A DNA stretch of 64,000 bases from JAWRCU01 sp033542235 (lineage in GTDB: Bacteria; Pseudomonadota; Alphaproteobacteria; Rhizobiales; Rhizobiaceae). A program made the translations under genes and the position numbers. Positions 45,667 to 53,556 of the stretch are shown here, piece by piece. The notes below the pieces were generated by a model that worked only from the letters and a program-made list of their open reading frames with translations, made no database searches and had not been told where the DNA came from. The stretch covers positions 18,491-82,490 of the forward strand of contig NZ_JAWRCU010000022.1 of assembly GCF_033542235.1 (NCBI RefSeq), read 5' to 3'. How positions within the stretch are numbered: the first letter of the stretch is position 1; each line of letters opens with the position of its first letter.

Positions 45667-46488
45667 TCACCTCGCCCCCACCTCAGTCACTTCACCCGAC
45701 TTGATGAGTCGGATCGTGCCGCGCCGGCCGTTGCCGGAGACGAGATAGTCAGCATCGTCCGCCGACTTCTCCTGGGTGTCGGTGATCGAGCGAAGCGCCA
45801 AAGTCAGCCGGTCCGCCATCTGCTGGGCGACCGTGATGATCTCGGCCTGCTGCGGCGTCAGCTCGAGGGTCGCCGTTTCGCCGACCTTGACCTTCTTGCC
45901 TTCTTCATCCTCCTGGATCGTCTGATCGATCGCCAGGACGCGGATGTTCTTCAGGACCGTCTCGGTGATGAACCGGTCACTGCCGCCGCCGGAATTCGAC
46001 TGCGGCGCGCGGCGTGTCATGATCACGTCGACAAAGTCATTGGGCAGTATGAAGCCGCCCGCCGAAGTATCGGCAGAGATGTGGGTGGCGACCGCGCGCA
46101 TTCCGGACGGCAGGACCGAGGACATGAAGCTCTGGCCGTTGCCGATCAGCTTGGTACGGCGCAGCGGTTCGCCTGCATAGAGCGGCACGCGCGCGATGGC
46201 GCCCTTCAGCTTGTCGATCGCATCCGGCTCGCCGCCGCGGGTGACAAAGGTGTCGTTGACGGAATCGGCCGGCCAGGACTGCCATCTGAGCTGCCCGTCA
46301 ACCGGCTGTCCCATGGGCACGTCGCCGGAAAGCACCAGCACGTCGCTCAACGCAATCGCCGGCTCCTGCGGGCCGGCCGGAGCCACGACTTCAGCCGGTG
46401 GCGCAGAGGCCATGTTCTTGGCAATGTAGCCGGCCCCGCCTGCGGCAGCCACCGCGACGCCAAGAATCATTATCCGGGATGCAGCCAT
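45667..46488 (-). CDS. cpaB: Flp pilus assembly protein CpaB/RcpC
   Basis: A 273-residue periplasmic protein with an N-terminal signal anchor (MAASRIMILGVAVAAAGGAGYIA). The SAF domain (residues 45-110) includes VLVLSGDVPMGQPVDGQLRWQSWP, and the RcpC/CpaB domain follows. GAGG 7 bases upstream of ATG 46488 fixes the start over a longer frame. It is the first gene of the cpaBCDE-tadABC unit. Confidence 0.93.
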   Translation of the reverse strand: MAASRIMILGVAVAAAGGAGYIAKNMASAPPAEVVAPAGPQEPAIALSDVLVLSGDVPMGQPVDGQLRWQSWPADSVNDTFVTRGGEPDAIDKLKGAIARVPLYAGEPLRRTKLIGNGQSFMSSVLPSGMRAVATHISADTSAGGFILPNDFVDVIMTRRAPQSNSGGGSDRFITETVLKNIRVLAIDQTIQEDEEGKKVKVGETATLELTPQQAEIITVAQQMADRLTLALRSITDTQEKSADDADYLVSGNGRRGTIRLIKSGEVTEVGAR

Positions 46489-46546
46489 TTGCCCGCCTCG
46501 TACTCGGCTTTCCACCCAACGAGGCCGGACATTGCAGGGGCAATCG

Positions 46547-46561
46547 TCAAATTACGGTTAA
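46547..46561 (-). promoter_or_regulatory. CtrA-like motif upstream of cpaB
   Basis: Read on the minus strand: TTAA, seven bases, TTGA, one mismatch from TTAA-N7-TTAA. It lies about 60 bp before the cpaB start in an A/T-rich stretch. Listed because two other tad units in the window have similar motifs. Confidence 0.3.
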
Positions 46562-46712
46562 TGTAAAGCTTACGATCATGCTTAATTCAAAGTTTATGAA
46601 AATGCCGGCGAACTGGCAGGACGGGGGCACAGGGGTGCCGCGCCGAGCGCTATGGCGACATGATATTGTTTGAAGGGCAGAAGCAGGGCGATCGCTGGAA
46701 ACGGCGAGTGTA

Positions 46713-46750
46713 CGACCCCCCTCTGGCCTGCCGGCCATCTCCCCCTCAAG
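46713..46750 (+). repeat. Half copy of the G/C-rich repeat family seen at 57.3 kb
   Basis: The sequence CCCCCCTCTGGCCTGCCGG, then CCATCTCCCCCTCAAGG, matches one arm of the inverted repeat at 57275-57322 with a few differences. No second arm is nearby, so it is a solo or decayed copy. Confidence 0.6.
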
Positions 46751-46769
46751 GGCAGGGAAATTGCACAAG

Positions 46770-46946
46770 GGCGCGGCGCTGGTGACCCCCTCCCCCTTGT
46801 GGGGAGGGATTCAGGGTGGGGGTGCCTCGCGATTGGTCTGCAAAGTTAGCTGAAGCAGACGGCATAACCCGGCTTGAGATGGCGCGCGTCGGACCCCCAC
46901 CCTGAATCCCTCCCCACAAGGGGGAGGGGGTCACCGGCGCCGCGCC
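46770..46946. repeat. Large inverted repeat with 54-bp arms between cpaB and cpaA
   Basis: Left arm 46770-46823 and right arm 46893-46946 are reverse complements with one mismatch. The arms contain GACCCCCTCCCCCTTGTGGG and the central spacer is 69 bp without coding features. Element size and composition fit a non-autonomous palindromic repeat common in Mesorhizobium intergenic DNA. In RNA it would form a very stable hairpin. The rest of the 46516-47003 gap holds a half repeat and no gene. Confidence 0.85.
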
Positions 46947-47003
46947 ACATGGGGTGGGGACGGGCGCAAACCCGTCAAGCGATTGTCCCAGGGCTAAACG
47001 TTG

Positions 47004-47525
47004 TCAGTGGCCAGACAGGCGCGCGATCGCCCATTGCATGAGCGGTGAGTCGGGATAGCTGATCAGGGCGCCGATGCCGAGCGCGATGCCATAAGGCACG
47101 CCGGCAGTCGGATCGGCGAAATGGCGCAGGAACATATTGTTGCCGGTCAGCATCGCAAAAGGCGATTTCCGATAGGACAGGATCATGAGCGTCAGCAGCC
47201 CCCCGATGAAGGCCGATGCGACCAGGTAGGAAATAAGGTTCAGGTTGAAGCCCATCCAGAGCGCGGTCGCGGCCATCAGCTTGGCGTCGCCGCCGCCCAT
47301 GCCGCCGATCGCGAACATGAGGAAGGTGAACGCGAGTACCGTGCCTGCCGCCGCGAAGTGCCAGCCATAACTCGCCCAATCCATCCCGGTCAGAGGTGCA
47401 ATCACTGCGAAACCAGCGATGAGGATGACCGAAACCTTGTTGGCGATCGTCATCGACAGCAGGTCGGAGACGGCCGCAAACAGCATGCAGAAGGGGAACA
47501 CGACGAGGATGAGGGCTTCGAGCAT
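47004..47525 (-). CDS. cpaA: Prepilin peptidase CpaA/TadV
   Basis: A 173-residue inner-membrane aspartic peptidase (A24 family) that processes Flp prepilin. It has about six helices. The first catalytic aspartate is in AAVSDLLSMTIANKV and the second in the GxGD-type motif GGMGGGDAKLM. The short length without the N-terminal methylase domain is normal for TadV. It is encoded 125 bp downstream of the pilin gene, beyond a terminator, so some read-through or its own promoter is expected. Confidence 0.94.
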   Translation of the reverse strand: MLEALILVVFPFCMLFAAVSDLLSMTIANKVSVILIAGFAVIAPLTGMDWASYGWHFAAAGTVLAFTFLMFAIGGMGGGDAKLMAATALWMGFNLNLISYLVASAFIGGLLTLMILSYRKSPFAMLTGNNMFLRHFADPTAGVPYGIALGIGALISYPDSPLMQWAIARLSGH

Positions 47526-47592
47526 CGAATTTGGCCGTGACGATGTCGGTCGATATTAGGCGGCTGCGATTAAGTAAGGGTGAAGCTCCACG

Positions 47593-47620
47593 GAAAAAGA
47601 AAGCCGTCCTACTGGACGGC
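47593..47620 (-). terminator. Rho-independent terminator of the Flp pilin gene
   Basis: On the minus strand: stem GCCGTCC, loop AGTA, stem GGACGGC, then TTTCTTTTT. It lies 30 bp beyond the pilin stop. It should uncouple abundant pilin mRNA from the downstream peptidase gene. Confidence 0.85.
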
Positions 47621-47649
47621 CTTCCCCAATACTTGAATTTATGCCGGCC

Positions 47650-47835
47650 TCAGAGATTGCCATTGCCGGTGGTATCCAGCTTGTTAGCAATCTTGCCGAA
47701 CTTGTCGTTCAGCGAATTGCCGAGCTGGCCGGCGCCAACGATGATTGCAAGAGCGATAAGCGCGGCGATGAGGCCGTATTCGATGGCGGTCGCGCCGGAC
47801 TCGTCCTTCACGAAACGCGCAAAAAGCTTGGACAT
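47650..47835 (-). CDS. flp: Flp-type major pilin
   Basis: A 61-residue prepilin of the Flp/Fap family. After the short leader (MSKLFARFVKDESG) comes the type IVb motif ATAIEYGLIAALIALAIIV, with the conserved Glu-Tyr pair and a hydrophobic helix that forms the pilus core. CpaA is expected to cleave at the Gly before ATAIEYG. The gene is monocistronic, bounded by its own terminator. Confidence 0.96.
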   Translation of the reverse strand: MSKLFARFVKDESGATAIEYGLIAALIALAIIVGAGQLGNSLNDKFGKIANKLDTTGNGNL

Positions 47836-48189
47836 TCGAGAGCTCCTTACTCCACGTGTTACAGCACTTCCGTCAACTTTTTATGCGTCGATCGGATACT
47901 GGCAATTTAGGCTGAAGCTCTTTCGATCGACTTAAGAAACAGCCTTACCGAAACCTTGACGGGCATGAGTGCGAACGGTGGTTAATCCATAGCTAAATTA
48001 GCGCATTTCGTTTGATCGACTTCTTATATAGTCGAAAGCTCGTAACCGCAGGCGTCGAAGCGCATGCCCTTTCATGCGCAGGCGCGTCACATAAGGATCG
48101 CAGGAGCCCGCCGAAGCCCCCACGCCACTTAACGCTTGGTTCACCAATCTGCTTCATCTTCCGCTGAAGATCATATCGAGGGAAGCGTG
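47836..48189. promoter_or_regulatory. Divergent regulatory region between flp pilin and the pilus N-domain gene
   Basis: This 354-bp A/T-richer region holds no gene. It contains a CtrA-like near-match at 47982-47996 (TTAA-N7-CTAA, one mismatch), the direct repeat GATCGACTT (about 47922 and 48014), and an A/T-rich segment CTTCTTATATAG. Promoters for the two divergent genes must lie here. Confidence 0.45.
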
Positions 48190-48624
48190 ATGGGGCTGGG
48201 ACCGGGCTTGCGGGCCTTATCGACGGCGGCTCTTCTAGCCGTCGGCACGATCTCTGTCGTTTCTTCCGCGAATGCCGAGCCCGGCATCACTGTCCAGATG
48301 AACGAAGCCAAGATCGTCAAGCTTGCGCGGGCGGCCGATACCGTCGTCATCGGCAATCCAGCGATCGCCGATGCTTCCGTCCAGGATGCCTCCACCATCG
48401 TGCTCACCGCCAAGGGATTCGGCGTGACGAACCTCGTCGTGCTCGACAAGCAGGGTAATCCGATCGTCGACGAGCTGGTGACCGTCACGCGCCAGACGTC
48501 GAGCTCGGTGCGCGTCTACCGTCGCGCCGAGATGCAGACGCTCTCCTGCACACCCTATTGCGAAAGCTCCTACAAGTCCGCCGCTGAGCGTACCTCCGAG
48601 CGGGAGATGAACGCCAACCAATAG
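48190..48624 (+). CDS. Stand-alone pilus assembly N-domain protein
   Basis: A 144-residue secreted protein. ATG 48190 has GAGG 8 bases upstream, and the signal peptide ends near SSANA. The mature part is the T2SS/T3SS pilus N-domain found at the front of CpaC (EAKIVKLARAADTVVIGNPAIADASVQD and GFGVTNLVVLDKQGNPI). There is no secretin core. A short tail with two cysteines (LSCTPYCESSYKS) follows. It is probably an accessory of the secretin. It starts the rightward set that includes the two TadE/G-like genes. Confidence 0.88.
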   Translation: MGLGPGLRALSTAALLAVGTISVVSSANAEPGITVQMNEAKIVKLARAADTVVIGNPAIADASVQDASTIVLTAKGFGVTNLVVLDKQGNPIVDELVTVTRQTSSSVRVYRRAEMQTLSCTPYCESSYKSAAERTSEREMNANQ

Positions 48625-48747
48625 GGGCAGCCATTCGCGATGGTTAGCCGCGGGTAAAGCGCGGCGCTCAGCTTTGACCGATCATCCAAACTGGACCTCA
48701 ACAGGTCTTCGCTATTGTCGCCCCGACAGGATCGGCAGAAGCTGAAG

Positions 48748-49323
48748 ATGAGCACCTCCAAGGTCAATGAAGGGCCGAACCGCGGCATCATTCAACGCAT
48801 GCGGGAATGCTTCGGGCGTTTCGCCCGCAACCGGGACGGCGCCACGGCGATCGAATTCACCATCCTCGCGCTCCCCTTTGCGGCGCTCACCTTCGCCATC
48901 CTCGAAACCTGCATCTCCTTCACGGCCCAGGAAGTGCTCGCCAATGCGACGGACGACATCGCCCGGCAGATCCGCACCGGCCAGCTCAGAAGAGCCGATA
49001 TCACCGAAGTGATCCTCAGGCAGATCATCTGCGACCGCCTTGAGATCATCGTCGCCAATGGCTGCCCCGATCTCGTCATCGAGTTGCAGAACTCCGCCAC
49101 TTTCGAGGAGGCGGCAAGGAAGGCCAAGCTCACGATGCAGAACAACGATATCGTCAGCAGTGGCGTCAATCCCGGCGGAGCGCTCACCATAAACACGCTG
49201 AACGTCTCCTACAAATGGCCGGTAATCACCGACTTCATGCGCAAGGCGATGTCCAACCTGAAGGACGGCAAAACGCTGCTCTTCTCGACGGCCAGCTGGC
49301 GCAACGAACCATTCGACGAGTGA
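48748..49323 (+). CDS. TadE/TadG-type pseudopilin 1
   Basis: A 191-residue protein with the TadE motif RNRDGATAIEFTILALPFAALTFAILE: a charged leader, Glu in ATAIEF and one membrane helix near residues 35-55. The rest is periplasmic. TadE/TadF-like pseudopilins are processed by the prepilin peptidase and are needed for pilus output. Start ATG 48748 is preferred over a TTG at 48715. The next gene starts 35 bp later. Confidence 0.9.
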   Translation: MSTSKVNEGPNRGIIQRMRECFGRFARNRDGATAIEFTILALPFAALTFAILETCISFTAQEVLANATDDIARQIRTGQLRRADITEVILRQIICDRLEIIVANGCPDLVIELQNSATFEEAARKAKLTMQNNDIVSSGVNPGGALTINTLNVSYKWPVITDFMRKAMSNLKDGKTLLFSTASWRNEPFDE

Positions 49324-49358
49324 TCGGCAACAGCCTGGGGTGGAGAGAAAGGCGTAGC

Positions 49359-50003
49359 ATGTCCATATGTGCAGGGGCGCATGGCAGGTGGTTGAGGTCA
49401 CCGGAGTGGCTCAGTCGTTTTCATGCAGACCGTCGGGGTGTGGCGGCGATCGAATTCGCATTCGTCGCACCGCTTCTGTTGTGCATGTATTTCGCATCAA
49501 TGGAGGCCTCGCAAGCCATCGAGACCGACAAGAAGGTGAGCCGGATCGCCAGCATGGTCGCCGATCTCGTGACGCAGCAGCAGGACACGACATCCCCGGT
49601 GGCGCTGAAGGCCATCATGGATATCGGCAAGGCACTGGTGCAGCCCTACAACCGCTCCAGGCCGGAGATTGTGATCACCGCGATCAGTATCTCCGACGAG
49701 AATACGCCCAAGGTGACGGTGGCGTGGTCGAGCAGGCTGGCCGGCGACGGAACGAAATGCCTCGGTGAGGCTAACGAAACGAAGGGGAAAACCACAACCG
49801 TTCCGGCGGACCTCAATACGCGTGGAGCGTTTCTTGTGCGCGTCGCAAGCTGCCTCGATTATCAGCCGGTGATCACCTGGTCGACTGGTGACACGCCAGG
49901 ATTTGGCTGGACGTCAATTTTCAAGAATATCTCCATGAAGGAGACCTATTACCTGCGGCCCCGCATGAGCCAGGAGATAAGCTGCGCCGACTGCTTGACC
50001 TGA
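49359..50003 (+). CDS. TadE/TadG-type pseudopilin 2
   Basis: A 214-residue second pseudopilin. ATG 49359 has AAAGG 7 bases upstream; a longer frame upstream overlaps the previous gene and is rejected. The motif HADRRGVAAIEFAFVAPLLLCMYFASME shows the TadE processing region and membrane helix. The C-terminal domain contains several cysteines (KCLGEAN, SCLDYQ, CADCLT). It closes the tad-related set. Confidence 0.9.
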   Translation: MSICAGAHGRWLRSPEWLSRFHADRRGVAAIEFAFVAPLLLCMYFASMEASQAIETDKKVSRIASMVADLVTQQQDTTSPVALKAIMDIGKALVQPYNRSRPEIVITAISISDENTPKVTVAWSSRLAGDGTKCLGEANETKGKTTTVPADLNTRGAFLVRVASCLDYQPVITWSTGDTPGFGWTSIFKNISMKETYYLRPRMSQEISCADCLT

Positions 50004-50129
50004 CTTTCGGTCGGCTGGAGGATGTTCACGGCCCGCCAGCTCAACCGGCCGTCTCGATTCGATTTGCCATCGCCTGGCTTCGACCTTATTGCTTGGGTTC
50101 GATGCTGGAAAATTGACCGGGCCCTGCGG

Positions 50130-51359
50130 ATGGCGCGCGCTTTCATCTTCGTCCTGGATTCTTTCGGCATCGGCAGCGCGCCGGATGCTGCGGCATTCGG
50201 CGACGAAGGCTCCGACACGTTCGGCCACATCGCGGCTGCCTGCGCCGCCGGTGGCGGGGATCGTGCGGGGCTCCGCTCGGGTCCGCTCGACCTCCCCAAC
50301 CTGATGTCGCTCGGGCTCGGCGAGGCGGCGGCAATTGCGAGCGGCCGCAAGGCCGGGCACGGCAAGAGAACAGGTTTTTTCGGCGCCGCGGAAGAAATAT
50401 CGACCGGCAAGGATACGCCTTCGGGCCACTGGGAGATCGCGGCCGTGCCGGTTCCCTTCCAATGGGGCTACTTCCCCGAAAAGATACCGGCCCTCCCCGC
50501 AGCGCTCAGCGAAGCGGTCACCCGCGAGGCGAAGCTGCCCGGCATCCTCGGCGACTGCCATGCCTCCGGAACGGAAATCATCGCCCGGCTCGGCGAAGAG
50601 CACCTTCGGACCGGCAAGCCGATCCTCTACACCTCAGCCGATTCGGTGCTGCAGATTGCGGCACACGAGACGCATTTCGGCCTCGAGCGACTCTATGCGC
50701 TCTGCAAAACGGCACGGCGGCTGGTTGATCCCCTCAATATAGGCCGAGTCATAGCCCGCCCGTTCGTAGGCGAGACGGCTGAGGCATTCGAGCGGACCGC
50801 CAATCGGCGCGATTTCGCGGTGCCGCCGCCGGAGCCCACCCTGCTCGACAGGCTGGTGCAGCGCGGCAGCAAGGTGATCGGCATCGGCAAGATCGGCGAC
50901 ATCTTCGCGCATCAGGGCGTGTCCGAGGTACGCAAGGCCTCAGGGAACATGGCGCTGTTCGACGCTTCGCTCGGCGCGATGGACGATGCGGGCGATGGCG
51001 ACCTGGTGTTTGCCAATTTCGTCGATTTCGACACGCTGTTCGGCCACCGCCGGGACATACCGGGCTATGCGGCGGCACTTGAAGCGTTCGACGGCAGGCT
51101 TCCGGAGGCTTTCGCCAAACTCCGCAAAGGCGATCTTCTCCTGCTCACTGCGGATCATGGCTGCGACCCGTCATGGCACGGGACCGATCATACGCGCGAG
51201 CGTGTGCCGATCCTCGGCACCGGGCCAGGCCTGAAGGCAGAGGACGTCGGACTGAGGCGGAGCTATGCCGATATCGGCGAGACGGTCGCCGAGCATCTCG
51301 GCCTCGCGCACGGCCGGCACGGGACGTCCTTCTATTCGGCAATTGCCGGCAATGCCTGA
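50130..51359 (+). CDS. deoB: Phosphopentomutase DeoB
   Basis: A 409-residue enzyme of the alkaline phosphatase superfamily that interconverts (deoxy)ribose 1- and 5-phosphates in nucleoside salvage. Metal-site motifs are FVLDSFGIGSAPDA at the start, the phosphothreonine loop KDTPSGHWE, and LLTADHGCDP with GTDHTRERVP near the end. ATG 50130 is chosen since the family starts directly with the first strand. The end overlaps mutM by 8 bases. Confidence 0.95.
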   Translation: MARAFIFVLDSFGIGSAPDAAAFGDEGSDTFGHIAAACAAGGGDRAGLRSGPLDLPNLMSLGLGEAAAIASGRKAGHGKRTGFFGAAEEISTGKDTPSGHWEIAAVPVPFQWGYFPEKIPALPAALSEAVTREAKLPGILGDCHASGTEIIARLGEEHLRTGKPILYTSADSVLQIAAHETHFGLERLYALCKTARRLVDPLNIGRVIARPFVGETAEAFERTANRRDFAVPPPEPTLLDRLVQRGSKVIGIGKIGDIFAHQGVSEVRKASGNMALFDASLGAMDDAGDGDLVFANFVDFDTLFGHRRDIPGYAAALEAFDGRLPEAFAKLRKGDLLLLTADHGCDPSWHGTDHTRERVPILGTGPGLKAEDVGLRRSYADIGETVAEHLGLAHGRHGTSFYSAIAGNA

Positions 51360-52242
51360 GCTGCCGGAGGTCGAAACGGTCCGCAGGGGCCTGCAGCCGG
51401 TGCTCGAGGGGGCGTGCATCGTCAAGGTGGAGGCACGACGTCCCGACCTCAGATTTCCTCTTCCCGAAGGTTTTGTCGGGGCTCTCACCGGCCGGCATGT
51501 GACTGCGCTCGGCCGGCGGGCGAAATACCTCATCGCGCATCTCGAAGACGGAAAGGCGCTGATATGCCACCTCGGCATGTCGGGCTCGTTCCGTATCGAG
51601 CGCTCCGGCGCCTCATCGACGCCGGGCGTCTTCCATAATGAGCGCTCGAAGCTCGATGCGCATGACCATGTGGTCTTCACGGTCAGGAACGGTGCCGGCC
51701 CTTCATCGCGCATCATCTTCAATGACCCGCGCCGCTTCGGCTTCATGCTTCTTGCCGACGAGGCCACGCTAGATCAGCATCCAATGCTCGCCGGGCTCGG
51801 TACGGAGCCGACCGGCAATGAGCTCAGCGGCGCGCTGATCAGCGATCTGTTCCGCGGCCGGGAAATGCCGCTCAAGGCGGCATTGCTCGACCAGCGGCTG
51901 ATCGCCGGAATCGGCAACATCTATGCCTGTGAAGCGCTATGGCGAGCGAAGCTTTCGCCGCGACGGGCAGCCGGCTCGATCGCGGCGAAGCCCGGCAAGG
52001 CTTCGCAGCGGGCGGAGCGGCTCGCCGAGGCGCTGCGCGACGTCATCGCCGAGGCGATCGAGGCGGGCGGCTCATCCTTGCGAGATCACATCCGGACCGA
52101 CGGCTCGCTCGGATATTTCCAGCACCGCTTCAAAGTCTATGACCGCGAAGGCGAACCCTGCCAGCGCGAGGATGGCGGCGTCATCGCCCGCGTGGTGCAA
52201 AGCGGGCGTTCGACGTTCTATTGTCCCGTCTGCCAACGATGA
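51352..52242 (+). CDS. mutM: Formamidopyrimidine-DNA glycosylase MutM (Fpg)
   Basis: A 296-residue base-excision repair enzyme that removes 8-oxoguanine. The start at 51352 is required because the mature N-terminal proline is catalytic (MPELPEVETVRRGL). The H2TH region has LLDQRLIAGIGNIYACEALW. The zinc-finger segment reads GEPCQREDGGVIARVVQSGRSTFYCPVCQ: the later C-x-x-C is intact, but only one cysteine is present in the first half, where family members have two. Either one ligand is replaced or the finger is altered. The gene overlaps deoB. Confidence 0.95.
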   Translation: MPELPEVETVRRGLQPVLEGACIVKVEARRPDLRFPLPEGFVGALTGRHVTALGRRAKYLIAHLEDGKALICHLGMSGSFRIERSGASSTPGVFHNERSKLDAHDHVVFTVRNGAGPSSRIIFNDPRRFGFMLLADEATLDQHPMLAGLGTEPTGNELSGALISDLFRGREMPLKAALLDQRLIAGIGNIYACEALWRAKLSPRRAAGSIAAKPGKASQRAERLAEALRDVIAEAIEAGGSSLRDHIRTDGSLGYFQHRFKVYDREGEPCQREDGGVIARVVQSGRSTFYCPVCQR

Positions 52243-52317
52243 GCTAAGCAGGCCCGGCAAAAGCCGCCCCATGGTGCGCAACAGAATCGGCAGCGCTTGA
52301 AGCACGGAGGACCAACT

Positions 52318-53091
52318 ATGGCCTTTGAGACGATCCTCACCGAGACACGCGGCAAAGTGGGCCTGATCACCCTCAATCGGCCGAAGGCACTGAACGCGTT
52401 GAATTCCCAGGTCCTCTCCGAGCTGGTCGAGGCGCTCAAGGCCTACGACGGCGATCCCGGCATCGGCGCGATCGTGATCACCGGCTCGGACAAGGCCTTC
52501 GCCGCCGGCGCCGACATCAAGGAGATGCAGAACAAAAGCTATGTGGAAGCCTTTCTCGGCGACTTCTTCTCGGGCTGGGACGATGTCGGGCGCGTGCGCA
52601 AGCCGATCATCGCGGCGGTGGCCGGCTATGCGCTTGGCGGAGGCTGCGAGGTCGCCATGATGTGCGACTTCATCATCGCCGCCGATAGCGCCAAATTCGG
52701 CCAGCCCGAGATCACGCTCGGCGTGATGCCTGGCATGGGCGGGTCACAGCGGCTCACGCGCGCCGTCGGCAAGGCGAAGGCGATGGACATGTGCCTGACC
52801 GGACGCATGATGGACGCAGCGGAAGCCGAACGGGCCGGACTGGTCTCGCGCATCGTGCCGGCGGACAAGCTGCTCGACGAGGCTCTCGCGGCGGCAGCCA
52901 AGATCGCCGAGTTCTCGCTGCCTGCCGTGATGATGGCCAAGGAGGCCGTCAACCGAGCGTTCGAAACGACTCTGGCGGAAGGCCTGCGTTTCGAGAAGCG
53001 CCTGTTCCATTCGATGTTTGCGCTCGACGACCAGAAGGAGGGAATGACCGCCTTCGTCGAGAAGCGGAAAGCCAATTTCAGCAATCGCTGA
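52318..53091 (+). CDS. Enoyl-CoA hydratase
   Basis: A 257-residue crotonase-fold enzyme adding water to trans-2-enoyl-CoA. Oxyanion-hole motifs are AFAAGADIKEM and AGYALGGGCEVAMMCD; the two catalytic glutamates are in GCEVA and GQPEITLGVMPG. GGAGG 7 bases before ATG 52318 fixes the start. It lies between mutM and rpsT, the standard place in several Hyphomicrobiales. A specific pathway cannot be named. Confidence 0.94.
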   Translation: MAFETILTETRGKVGLITLNRPKALNALNSQVLSELVEALKAYDGDPGIGAIVITGSDKAFAAGADIKEMQNKSYVEAFLGDFFSGWDDVGRVRKPIIAAVAGYALGGGCEVAMMCDFIIAADSAKFGQPEITLGVMPGMGGSQRLTRAVGKAKAMDMCLTGRMMDAAEAERAGLVSRIVPADKLLDEALAAAAKIAEFSLPAVMMAKEAVNRAFETTLAEGLRFEKRLFHSMFALDDQKEGMTAFVEKRKANFSNR

Positions 53092-53108
53092 GCATGCGAT
53101 TTCCGGCG

Positions 53109-53137
53109 TTGACGGTCGCACCGACCTCCTCTATAAG
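53109..53137 (+). promoter_or_regulatory. Sigma-70-type promoter of rpsT
   Basis: TTGACG at 53109-53114 and TATAAG at 53132-53137 with 17-bp spacing. A start near 53144 would give an approximately 90-nt leader that holds a GCCGCC/GGCGGC hairpin (53137-53156) beside the start region. This fits strong growth-linked expression of S20. Confidence 0.7.
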
Positions 53138-53234
53138 CCGCCGCTACCGAGGCGGCCTTGTGGCTGCCACATTTATTTTTGCGCCCTGCGTCAGGCAGCG
53201 GCGCTGCCCAACTGGAATATAAAAGAGAGGCATT

Positions 53235-53501
53235 ATGGCCAACACCTCTTCGGCCAAGAAGGCTGCGCGCAAGATCGCCCGACGCGCAGCGGTCAACAAG
53301 ATCCGGCGCTCACGCGTTCGCACCTTCGTGCGCAAGGTCGAGGAGGCGCTCGCCTCCGGCGACAAGACAGCAGCGGAGGCTGCGCTCAAGGCCGCACAGC
53401 CTGAGTTGATGCGCGCTGCCGGCAAGGGCGTGGTGCACAAGAACACGGCGTCACGGAAGGTGTCGCGACTCGCACAGCGCGTGAAGGGCCTGTCGGCTTA
53501 A
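53235..53501 (+). CDS. rpsT: 30S ribosomal protein S20
   Basis: An 88-residue basic helical protein of the small ribosomal subunit. Typical S20 sequence: MANTSSAKKAARKIARR, RRSRVRTFVRKVEEALASGD and a KGVVHKNTASRKVSRLAQRVKGL tail. GAGAGG lies 6 bases before the ATG. It is monocistronic between its own promoter and terminator. Confidence 0.98.
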   Translation: MANTSSAKKAARKIARRAAVNKIRRSRVRTFVRKVEEALASGDKTAAEAALKAAQPELMRAAGKGVVHKNTASRKVSRLAQRVKGLSA

Positions 53502-53533
53502 GCTTCCGACTAACCTTCCTCGGTTCTGCATGA

Positions 53534-53556
53534 CCCGGCCTCTGGCCGGGTTTTTA
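53534..53556 (+). terminator. Rho-independent terminator of rpsT
   Basis: Stem CCCGGCC, loop TCT, stem GGCCGGG, then TTTTTATTT. It lies 33 bp after the rpsT stop. Confidence 0.92.

Noticed and set aside
46770..46946. Insertion sequence with transposase
   Set aside because: The spacer between the inverted arms is only 69 bp and encodes nothing.
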